Shown piece after piece: positions 1 to 6,778 of a stretch of 64,000 bases of DNA. The translations under genes and the position numbers were made by a program. A model generated the notes under the pieces. It searched no databases, was not told the origin of the DNA, and worked only from the letters and a program-made list of their open reading frames with translations. The stretch is from a bacterium (GTDB lineage: Bacteria > Hinthialibacterota > Hinthialibacteria > H5-UNCL2), in assembly GCA_015075175.1 (NCBI GenBank), contig JABTUV010000001.1, forward strand, positions 124,001-188,000. Direction: 5' to 3'. Each line of letters opens with the position of its first letter. Positions within the stretch are counted from its first letter, which is position 1.

Positions 1-1889
1 AGGAGCGCCTCGTTCAACGATTTCAGCATGTAACGCTGATAGTAGCGGTTGGCCCAGTGGCCGGCGTAGTCGATGGGTTTGACGGGCGTGAGGATCAGAT
101 CGAAGTCGAGGCGCACTTTCTCATGCGCGGCCATCCGGCGCGGCCCGCTGTAGGCTTCCAGCATCACGCAGCCGTCGCGCGGCTCGATCCGGCAGCCGCC
201 CCTTCCCTCGTTGAACCAGCCCTCCGGCATGAGCAGCGGCTGCTTCCGATATTCCGTGGTGACGAGCGGGCGGCGATAGTTGGGTCCCTTCAAGCGCACC
301 TGCAAACCCGCATCCCAGTCGCCGAGCCATACGCTGTCCTGATGCCGGGCGGGATTCCACTGCCATTGCCAGGACTGGGGCCGAAGTCCGCCCTTGCGGT
401 TCATCCCCATCATGTACCGGGCCACCTCGACGCGAAGGGGGATCTCCAGGCGGATGTCTTGCGCCTCGATGTCCCGCCGTGCTTGGAGCTCGAGTTGAAA
501 GTGGGCGAAGCCGTCGAACTCCATGGTCGCCTGGCAGGTCAACGTGAAATCCGCGCTGGTGGAGAGGGCGCTCCAGGCTGCCCTGCCGGCGGACTGCCGG
601 GAAAAGGTCACGCCGCGGGAGGACCAGGATACGGGACGGCCGGGCGTCTGGACGACGAAGCGCATGGGCGCGGCGAGGATTTCCCGGGCGGCGGAGGCGC
701 CGGCGGGCAGGCCGTCGGCTCCCAGGCGCAGGCTCCGGCCCAGGCAGCGGAGGGTCGCTCCGTCAATCTCCAGCGGCGTGTAAGGAGCCGTGACCGAATC
801 GCCCGCGCCGAGTCTCGAATCCAGCCAGCGCAACCGCGAGTGCCGCCACGGTTCGCCGTCGCCGCGATCCTCCAGCACGGAATCGACGACCGATAAGCGC
901 AGTTCGAGCGAGGTCTCGGGCACGTCGCGGGCGGCGATGCGAAGCTCTCCCACGTAATCGCCGGGCGTTGCGTCCCGCGGTACGTCCACGCCTATCCACA
1001 GCGCCCCCACGCGCCCGAGGGCAACGCAGTATTCATGGCCGATCGGCTGTCCGTCCCAGTCGATTCCGCTCAAGTTAAAACAACGAAGCGCCTCTTTGGG
1101 GAGGATGCCGCCGCCGTTCCGGCGCAAGTCCGAGCAAGTGAGCGAAACCTGCGACAGCGGCGCGCGCGCCGCGTACAGGCCGATCTGAAACACGTAATAC
1201 TCGTTGCGTCGGGCATCTCCGGAGAAGCGCCGGCTCGGACCTTTCTCGATCCAGGCCAGTGGAAGGGCGTCGAACATACGGACCGGGTCGCGCCGGTCTT
1301 CAGTGAAAACGAGATAGGGCGCACCGGGATGGCGGCGAAGCAGGTCGTCCAGCTCGATGGGCGTGGCGGGAACTTCCATAGGGCCGAAGCGATGAAACTC
1401 GGACTGCGCCTCCAATCGGCAAAATTCGACTCGGGGCAGCGTCCGCCAGTCGTCGTTCTCCGCCGTCAGACCGTGACGCCCGAGCCACTCCGCGTCGGGA
1501 GTCGCAGCCGTGGTCAGATAATTCCCATGGTTGAACCCCGGCCTCCGACTCGGCCGAAAGGGCAGGTAATAGACGAAGTACTCCCCCGCTTGCGTGGCCT
1601 GGAAGACGACGTCGGCATGATCCTGTGTGTACTCCATCACGCGCGCGTTGCGGACGGGCTCTCTCCCCTTGGCGGAAAAGACGAACATCGGCCCGGGGCC
1701 AGACAGGGAAGGCTTCCGGCGCCATGGAAGGCGCAGCCAGACGGCGTCGGCGGGGTTGGCGACCGCGATGCGGGCGCGATGGTTGCCCATCTCGGGCGGC
1801 CACGGGCCGGTCCCGTCGACGACTTCGTAGTCTCCCGCGTATAGCATGGCCGCCCCCAGGCTGAAGCAAAGAATCGAAAAACGCTTCAT
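1..1889 (-). CDS. GH123/DUF6067-like secreted protein (3' end outside window)
   Basis: The reading frame is open from an ATG at 1889, behind a GGAGG-type RBS, to base 1, so about 629 N-terminal residues are visible and the C-terminus lies outside. Residues 1-18 form a signal peptide (MKRFSILCFSLGAAMLYA). Around residue 229 is NEYYVFQIGLYA and near residue 300 VPRDATPGDYVGELRI. These resemble the beta-sandwich part of DUF6067/DUF4091 proteins related to GH123, and the visible end (LTPVKPID...HWANRYYQRY) looks like the entry to the barrel. The family call rests on remembered motif resemblance. The likely role is an exported glycan-processing enzyme; the substrate cannot be told. Confidence 0.6.
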   Translation of the reverse strand, partial: MKRFSILCFSLGAAMLYAGDYEVVDGTGPWPPEMGNHRARIAVANPADAVWLRLPWRRKPSLSGPGPMFVFSAKGREPVRNARVMEYTQDHADVVFQATQAGEYFVYYLPFRPSRRPGFNHGNYLTTAATPDAEWLGRHGLTAENDDWRTLPRVEFCRLEAQSEFHRFGPMEVPATPIELDDLLRRHPGAPYLVFTEDRRDPVRMFDALPLAWIEKGPSRRFSGDARRNEYYVFQIGLYAARAPLSQVSLTCSDLRRNGGGILPKEALRCFNLSGIDWDGQPIGHEYCVALGRVGALWIGVDVPRDATPGDYVGELRIAARDVPETSLELRLSVVDSVLEDRGDGEPWRHSRLRWLDSRLGAGDSVTAPYTPLEIDGATLRCLGRSLRLGADGLPAGASAAREILAAPMRFVVQTPGRPVSWSSRGVTFSRQSAGRAAWSALSTSADFTLTCQATMEFDGFAHFQLELQARRDIEAQDIRLEIPLRVEVARYMMGMNRKGGLRPQSWQWQWNPARHQDSVWLGDWDAGLQVRLKGPNYRRPLVTTEYRKQPLLMPEGWFNEGRGGCRIEPRDGCVMLEAYSGPRRMAAHEKVRLDFDLILTPVKPIDYAGHWANRYYQRYMLKSLNEAL

Positions 1890-2030
1890 CGCGCGCCTCC
1901 AATCGAGGAGAAAGCACATAAACTAGCACGTTTCGGCAGGCGCGGATACGCCCACGAACGCCTCTGCGGCCGGCTTGCGCCGGCGGGCCGGGAGCGGTAT
2001 GGTTCGCCCATCCCAAGGATGGAGGCGAAG

Positions 2031-2788
2031 ATGATCCTGGACCGGTTCAAGCTGGAGGGCAAGGTCGCCGTGGTGACGGGCGCGTCGCGGGGCATCGGGC
2101 AGGCGGGGGCGTTGGCGCTGGCGGAGGCGGGCGCGGACCTGGCCGTCGTCGCCCGCGGCGACCTGTCCGAAACCGTCAGCGAAATCCAACGCCGGGGCCG
2201 TCGCGCTCTCCCCATCCACGCCGACCTGACCTGCATGACCAGTGTAGACACCGTCGTTCAGGCGACCCTGGCGGAGCTGGGGCGCATCGACATCCTGGTC
2301 AACAACGCCGGCTTCCTGCGTCGCACCGGCGTGCTGGGGACCCGCGAGGACGACTGGGACGGCGTGCTGTCCGTCACGCTCAGGTTCCTCTTTCTTTCCA
2401 GGCGTGCGCACGCCTCTGGATCGAAGAGAAGCGCCGCGGCAAGATCATCAACGTCTGCTCGATGCTGTCGTTTCAGGGCGGAGTGCGGGTCGTCTCGTAC
2501 ACCGCGGCCAAGAGCGGGCTGTTGGGTCTGACGCGCATCCTGGCCAACGAACTGGCGCCGCACGGCATCAACGTGAACGCGCTGGCGCCGGGTTATTTCG
2601 CTACCGAGAATACGCGCCCGCTCTGGGAGGACCCGGTGCGCAACGCGGCCATCCTGGAGCGCATCCCGGCGGGCCGCTGGGGAGAGCCCGACGATCTGGC
2701 GGGCGCCATCGTCTTTCTGGCCTCTCCCGCCTCGGACTACATGCACGGCGGCGTGTTGCCGGTGGACGGCGGCTGGCTGGCGCGGTAA
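2031..2788 (+). CDS. SDR-family oxidoreductase (frameshifted)
   Basis: NAD(P)-dependent short-chain dehydrogenase of about 252 residues, closest in feel to gluconate 5-dehydrogenase/KduD-type enzymes. The Rossmann motif TGASRGIG is near residue 18, followed by ILVNNAG, the catalytic YTAAK and the usual C-terminal PVDGGW. The start at 2031 is chosen because GGAGG sits 5 bases upstream; an in-frame ATG at 2019 overlaps that RBS. The first half is in one frame up to about 2385 and the second half resumes in another frame at about 2400 (ACARLWIEEKRRGKIINVCS). One base is therefore missing or extra, and the protein is otherwise complete. It is divergent from the GH123-like gene. Confidence 0.85.
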
Positions 2789-2798
2789 AGGGCTGAGG

Positions 2799-3011
2799 TC
2801 AGGCGGGGGCGCGGAGCCTTTGCGCTGCCGCATCGACAGAACGCAGCATGTCCTGGATGGCTTCGACGGAGGAGGCTTCCCAAAAAGGTTCGCCGCATTG
2901 GACGCACACCCACGCGGGAACACCCTCCAGCCGTAAGTGATATCCGGCTCGATCCACGTCAAATGGGGCGGAACCGCGCTCCATCTCTCCACGACAATAA
3001 AGGCACTTCAT
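2799..3011 (-). CDS. YgiT-type zinc finger protein
   Basis: A 70-residue protein with two CxxC knuckles: CLYCRGEMERG near the N-terminus and CVQCGEPFWE in the middle. This is the signature of YgiT/MqsA N-terminal zinc-finger antitoxins. The internal ATG at 3011 is preferred because MKCLYCRGEM matches how the family begins; an upstream in-frame start would add 11 residues. Such genes usually sit beside a DUF4258 or MqsR-like toxin, which is absent here. It may therefore be an orphan antitoxin. Confidence 0.7.
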   Translation of the reverse strand: MKCLYCRGEMERGSAPFDVDRAGYHLRLEGVPAWVCVQCGEPFWEASSVEAIQDMLRSVDAAAQRLRAPA

Positions 3012-3076
3012 GGCTTCCTCTTTGGTAAGCGGGACCTTCCCCATAGGCGATTACGGTCGCACGATTCGATCATCGT

Positions 3077-3316
3077 TTACTTTAACGCCAGCAGGCTTTC
3101 GATGGAGATGTCTTCGTCCACGTCCTCCCAGCGCACCCCAACGCCCGCGCCGATCAGGCGCCAATGGCGGCGCTGGGCGGGGGTGGGCTGGCGGAATCGC
3201 GGAAACCACGCCGGCGGCACGGAAATCCGGCGTCCGTCGACCAGCCGGACGATCAAGAGGTTCCTGGTGCACCTGGCATCAAGCGCCAATGGCTCAAATT
3301 GCATGGACTCCAGCAT
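3077..3316 (-). CDS. DUF2442 domain protein
   Basis: A 79-residue protein containing DGRRISVPPAWFPRF, then RHWRLIGAGVGVRWEDVDEDISIESLL. This is the characteristic DUF2442 pattern (wFPrl, a G-x-G-hxWxxlDEDIs block). DUF2442 proteins are commonly paired with DUF4160 in putative toxin-antitoxin modules, but no DUF4160 gene is seen. A second in-frame ATG at 3304 is a possible start. It lies between the YgiT-like gene and hicA, all on the minus strand. Confidence 0.75.
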   Translation of the reverse strand: MLESMQFEPLALDARCTRNLLIVRLVDGRRISVPPAWFPRFRQPTPAQRRHWRLIGAGVGVRWEDVDEDISIESLLALK

Positions 3317-3326
3317 GCCACCTTGT

Positions 3327-3532
3327 CTATAGCTTGCGGAAATCTTCGAGCGTGAAACCGCATTGCTTCAAGATCTGGCGCAACGTCCCCTGAGGCATGT
3401 CGTCCGTGTGCATCGCGACCATGGTTCGCCGGCCATCGGGGTGGCCCAAGAGGATGTGCGAACCTTCCTGCCTGCGAATCTCAGACCCAGCGCGCTTGAT
3501 TTTGCCAATACGTCGCGGGCCTTAAAGGGCAT
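3327..3532 (-). CDS. hicA: HicA-family toxin (frameshifted)
   Basis: Reading two frames together gives a complete small HicA. It starts MPFKARDVLAKI, then RRQEGSHILLGHPDGRRTMV, then HTDDMPQGTLRQILKQCG and LEDFRKL. HicA mRNA interferases carry a catalytic His in a GSHxxx context, which is present. The frame breaks at a run of four A residues at about 3500, where a fifth A would restore it, so this is probably a homopolymer error. The ATG overlaps the last 11 bases of the HicB gene, the usual coupled arrangement although the antitoxin is first here. Confidence 0.75.
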
Positions 3533-3758
3533 CGTCAACATCGACAGTCGCGTCAAGAACGTCGGACGAAACCGTTACCGGTTCGCCACTCGCCCGCATT
3601 TCCGCGACCCAGAGCCTTATCATTTCCGCGGCGGCCGCACGAGCTCCTTCAACCCCAAGCCCGTGTGTTGTTAGTCCCAGCGCCGGCACATGCGCGTAGT
3701 AGTACTCCGGCGGGAGCGAACCGTCCTCGATTCTCTCCAAGACAATCCCGTATTTCAT
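3522..3758 (-). CDS. hicB: HicB-family antitoxin
   Basis: A 78-residue protein beginning MKYGIVLERIEDGSLPPEYYYAHVPALGLTTHG and containing a helical stretch with AAAAEMIRLWVAEMRASGEPVP-like spacing. This is the partial RNase H-like fold of HicB/UPF0150 antitoxins. It sits immediately upstream of, and overlaps, the HicA toxin frame. It is predicted to bind HicA and repress the pair. No separate DNA-binding tail is seen, which is common for short HicB forms. Confidence 0.75.
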   Translation of the reverse strand: MKYGIVLERIEDGSLPPEYYYAHVPALGLTTHGLGVEGARAAAAEMIRLWVAEMRASGEPVTVSSDVLDATVDVDDAL

Positions 3759-3840
3759 GAGGGTTGACCCTCCTCTCTATTTATCATTGTCCAAGCACTG
3801 GGGCACCGGCTCAAGTTTCGTATGATCCCACGTGTCGGCG

Positions 3841-4422
3841 TCACGCGGACGGCAGGTCGGCCGGCGTGTTGAAGTCGTCCAGGACTTCGGGGCTGGACAC
3901 TTCCACGTAGCGCACGGTCGTGTTGGGATCGTGCTGGACGCTGTCCAGGGGGGCGTCGGGAGCGAGGCGGAGATAGTTGCTGAAGAAGCGGGCGGGGATG
4001 AGGGGGGGATGGCCGTGCACGCCGCCGTGAGTCGGCACGAGGATGGCGTCGCCCGGGGGAAATGCGGCGGCCAGTTCGTGATAGACGCGGCAGGGCACGC
4101 GCGGGCAGTCCACCGGGCAGGCGAAAACGCCGTCGGCCCAGTCCAAGACCGCGCGCAGGCCGCGCTGGAAACTGCCCGTCTTGCCCTTGCGCCACTCGCG
4201 GTTGATGACGGTCTCCACGTTGCGGGGCAGTTCCGCCTGGCAGGCGGCGGCGTGGCAGCCCAGCACCACCACCACGTCCTCGACCGCGTCGCAGGCGCGC
4301 AGATGCTCCAACAGCACCATGATCATGGGCTTGTCGTAGAGGGGGATGAGCGGTTTTTTCCTGCCCTGCATGCGTTCGCCGGCGCCCGCCGCCAGGATGA
4401 TCGCGGCCAGTTTGGTCTTCAC
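3841..4422 (-). CDS. MocA-like molybdenum cofactor nucleotidyltransferase
   Basis: A 193-residue NTP-transferase of the MobA/MocA group. The N-terminal LAAIILAAGAGERMQGRKKPLIP is the nucleotide-binding loop and the catalytic lysine region, and FACPVDCPRV is the metal-binding D-containing motif. HGGVHGHPPLIP is the G-x-GHP motif typical of MocA-like enzymes, which attach CMP to molybdopterin. It is the last gene of the molybdenum hydroxylase operon and its start overlaps the xdhC stop by 4 bases (ATGA), fitting a cofactor-maturation role. It could instead transfer GMP, but a MobA-specific feature is not evident. Confidence 0.8.
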   Translation of the reverse strand: MKTKLAAIILAAGAGERMQGRKKPLIPLYDKPMIMVLLEHLRACDAVEDVVVVLGCHAAACQAELPRNVETVINREWRKGKTGSFQRGLRAVLDWADGVFACPVDCPRVPCRVYHELAAAFPPGDAILVPTHGGVHGHPPLIPARFFSNYLRLAPDAPLDSVQHDPNTTVRYVEVSSPEVLDDFNTPADLPSA

Positions 4423-5444
4423 GATGGAACCTCCGCGGGAGCGTCTTTGCCGGCGCGCACCGCCACCAGTTGCGCGGCGATGCTGACGGCGATCTCTTCC
4501 ACCGTCCGGCTGCCGATGGGCAGCCCGATGGGCGCGTGCACCTGGGACAGGCGCGCCTTCGATACGCCCATCTCGGCGAGATCGCGGAAGGTGAGGGCCA
4601 CCTTGCGGCGGCTGCCGATCATGCCGATGTACGCCGGGGACTTGTCGATCACGGCGCGCAGCGCCGCTTCGTCGTGCTTGTGGCCGCGCGTCACGAGCAC
4701 CACGTAATCGCGCGGGGTGAAGTCGACCCTCGCCAGTGTGTCCGCGATGGGGCCGACCAGGATGGTAGTTGCATCCGGGAAACGCTGTCGGTTGGCGAAA
4801 TCGGGGCGGTCGTCCAGGATGGTGAGGTCAAAATCGAGGCGTGCGGCCAGCCGGCCAGGGCGCATCCCACGTGGCCGGCGCCCACGATCCAGAGCCGCTC
4901 GCGCGGTCCCTGCGGTTCCACGTAAAGATGGCGCGCCGTCGCTCTGGAAGTGGGGCAGACCCAGCCCATCCATCCCCGCCAGGCCTCTTCCATGCCCGCG
5001 GGCAGGATGGAAGCGGGGAACCGGCGGCCGGTGAACGCGACATCCACACCATCCTCTCGGCCCGGAGTACGACCACTCCGGCTTGTCCCGTAAGGCGGGC
5101 CTCCCGCCAGGCTTCAGGCGGGCAGCAGACCGGGTTCCGCGCGGAACGAGAGGACTGCGATGCGCCCCCGCAGATGAGGCCGTCGTCCCAGCCGTAGTCG
5201 GCGTCCAGGTTGAAGCGTTCAGCTGCGCGCCGCCGGTGGAGAGCAAGGGGACGGCGCGCTTGCGCACCTCCGCCTCGACGCAGCCGCCGCCCAGCGTGCC
5301 CGCCTGGGAGAGATCGGGAAAGAGCGCCATCCATGCGCCCGTCTCCTGCGGTGCGGAGCCGACCGTCTCGACCAGGATCGAGACGACCATGGGTTGGCCC
5401 GCCGCGAGCTGCGCGATCATGCGATCCAGAACAGCGGTCTCCAT
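4419..5444 (-). CDS. xdhC: XdhC-family Moco insertion chaperone (frameshifted, carries a repeat insertion)
   Basis: The N-terminus (VSILVETVGSAPQETGAWM, then GTLGGGCVEAEV) and the Rossmann-like C-terminus (WIVGAGHVG, YVVLVTRGHKHDEAALR, YIGMIGSRRK) are classic XdhC/CoxI family. These proteins bind molybdenum cofactor and deliver it to XDH-type enzymes. Apparent frame changes occur near 5220, 5045 and 4855. Between LICGG and MVDVAFTGRRF lies an extra block of 36 codons that is a palindromic repeat, open in the correct frame. Without the single-base shifts the protein would be complete apart from this extra loop. It is linked to the Mo hydroxylase subunits upstream and the MocA-like gene downstream. 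Confidence 0.8.
   Translation of the reverse strand: METAVLDRMIAQLAAGQPMVVSILVETVGSAPQETGAWMALFPDLSQAGTLGGGCVEAEVRKRAVPLLSTGGAQLNASTWTPTTAGTTASSAGAHRSPLVPRGTRSAARLKPGGRPALRDKPEWSYSGPRGWCGCRVHRPPVPRFHPARGHGRGLAGMDGLGLPHFQSDGAPSLRGTAGTARAALDRGRRPRGMRPGRLAARLDFDLTILDDRPDFANRQRFPDATTILVGPIADTLARVDFTPRDYVVLVTRGHKHDEAALRAVIDKSPAYIGMIGSRRKVALTFRDLAEMGVSKARLSQVHAPIGLPIGSRTVEEIAVSIAAQLVAVRAGKDAPAEVPS
5053..5153. repeat. Palindromic element inserted in-frame inside xdhC
   Basis: The ends are an inverted pair (CCTCTCG at 5053-5059 and CGAGAGG at 5147-5153). The interior carries GGCGGG/CCCGCC inverted segments such as AGGCGGGCCTCCCGCC. On the coding strand it adds 36 codons without a stop between two conserved XdhC segments. 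Confidence 0.6.
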
Positions 5445-5491
5445 GGAGGCTCCTTGTGGGCGTTGCTTGCCTCGCGCTCCCCCTCACCCAA

Positions 5492-5549
5492 CCCTCTCCC
5501 CACGGGAGAGGGCTAAAAGACCTTCTCCGCCGGGGAGAGGGCGGAGAAG
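5492..5549. repeat. Two adjacent hairpins in the xdhC upstream gap
   Basis: CCCTCTCCC at 5492-5500 pairs with GGGAGAGGG at 5504-5512. CTTCTCCGCC at 5522-5531 pairs with GGCGGAGAAG at 5540-5549. The text resembles the widespread CCCTCACCC...GGGAGAGGG intergenic repeat of GC-rich bacteria. It sits between two operon genes. Confidence 0.55.
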
Positions 5550-5552
5550 TTG

Positions 5553-5795
5553 TCAGGCGACCGGCGGGCGCGCCGGAACGGCGTCGTTTTCGTAACACGT
5601 CCGCGTCGGATTGCAGCAATCGTGGGCGCACACCGGTCCGTCGTCGGGTCCCACCACTTTCAGCGTCCGCAAGCACCAGAACGAGGCCGTGGTACTGGAG
5701 AAGTAGTCCGGCTCCTCCATCGGCAGGTACATCATCTTGGTGCGAAGATGGCGGCAGAGCATGAAATTGCGGTTCGGTTTGGGACTGGGGTTCAT
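5553..5795 (-). CDS. Small cysteine-rich protein in the Mo hydroxylase operon
   Basis: An 80-residue protein rich in Cys and aromatic residues: MLCRHLRTKMMYLP, DYFSSTTASFWCLRT, then GPVCAHDCCNPTRTCYE. It overlaps the FAD subunit gene by 4 bases, so it is translationally coupled in the operon. Seven cysteines, several in CxxxC and CC spacing, suggest a metal or iron-sulfur site. No known domain is recognised. Its position between hydroxylase subunits and XdhC suggests an accessory role, which is inference. Confidence 0.65.
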   Translation of the reverse strand: MNPSPKPNRNFMLCRHLRTKMMYLPMEEPDYFSSTTASFWCLRTLKVVGPDDGPVCAHDCCNPTRTCYENDAVPARPPVA

Positions 5796-6778
5796 GCTGG
5801 TTCTCCCTTCTCGGCGGCCATGAGCGCGCGCGCGATGAGGACGGTGAAGAGGGGGACCTTGTATTCATTCTGGGCCAGGGGAGCGGCGGCGGCCATCGCC
5901 AGGCGGGCCGCCTCCGCGGCGGCGCCCGCATCGATCTTTTTGCCGGAAAGATAACTCTCCGCCGTCGGGCAGCGCCAGGGAATGGGCGCGGCGTGTCCGA
6001 GCACCAGCCGCACGCCGTCGGCCGCGCCGTTCTTGACTTCATACACGACCGCCACTTCCGCCAGCGGCCAGTCCGCGGCCAGTCGCTCGCGCTGCTTGTG
6101 GTAGGCGCTCTTTTTCCCCTTGGCACTGGGAATCTCAACGGCCTCGATGATCTCGCCCGGCTGGAGCACGTTTTCCCGCGTCACATCGACGGAAGGCAGC
6201 GCGAAGAACTGCTCGACCGCCACGGAACGCGACTTCTGGCCGTCGAAGACGAGGATCTGGCCGCCCAGCGCCGCCAGAGCCGTGCCCAGCGCCGAGGGAT
6301 GCACGATGTGGCAGGGGCCGTCGGCGGCGAAGATGGCGTGATACCGGTTCTCGCCGGTCTCCGCGAAGCACTGGTCCCCGCCCTTCTTGCGGCAGGGGAA
6401 GTCTTCGTGGCGATAGTACCAGCAGCGGGGCCGCTGGCAGAGGTTGCCGCCGACGGTAGCCGCGTTGCGAATCTGGGGCGTGGCCGCCTGCCCCGCCGCC
6501 GCCGCCAGAATGCGCGCATGTTCCCGGACTTGTTTGTGGGCGGCCACGGTCGCCAGCGTGACCAGGGCGCCGATGCGCAGCTTGCCGTTTTTCACTTCAA
6601 TCCTGTCCATGCCCTTCAGCGCGGATAGGCGCACGACCTTTTCCGGGGCGACCAGGCCTTCCTTCATCTCGTCCAGGAGGTCGATGCCGCCGGCCTTCAA
6701 CATCGCCCCCTCTTGGCGGGCAAGGCGGGAGGCGTCGGCCAAGCCGGCGGGTTCCAAGTAGGTGAAAGGCGTGGTCAT
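5792..6778 (-). CDS. FAD-binding subunit of a xanthine dehydrogenase-family hydroxylase
   Basis: 328 residues of the CoxM/XdhB/PaoB type. After FTYLEPAGLADASRLARQEGAMLKAGGIDLLD comes an FAD-binding region, then the Q-rich AATPQIRNAATVGGNLCQRPRCWYYRH. Cysteines in this stretch (CQRPRCWYYRHEDFPC) are the pattern seen in PaoB-like subunits that also carry a 4Fe-4S cluster. The subunit passes electrons from the 2Fe-2S subunit to its acceptor. Its stop overlaps the next gene and its start overlaps the Mo subunit gene by 4 bases. Confidence 0.88.
   Translation of the reverse strand: MTTPFTYLEPAGLADASRLARQEGAMLKAGGIDLLDEMKEGLVAPEKVVRLSALKGMDRIEVKNGKLRIGALVTLATVAAHKQVREHARILAAAAGQAATPQIRNAATVGGNLCQRPRCWYYRHEDFPCRKKGGDQCFAETGENRYHAIFAADGPCHIVHPSALGTALAALGGQILVFDGQKSRSVAVEQFFALPSVDVTRENVLQPGEIIEAVEIPSAKGKKSAYHKQRERLAADWPLAEVAVVYEVKNGAADGVRLVLGHAAPIPWRCPTAESYLSGKKIDAGAAAEAARLAMAAAAPLAQNEYKVPLFTVLIARALMAAEKGEPA

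Noticed and set aside
1035-1844. 269-codon plus frame opposite the GH123-like gene
   Set aside because: The minus frame has a signal peptide and family motifs; the plus frame has none.
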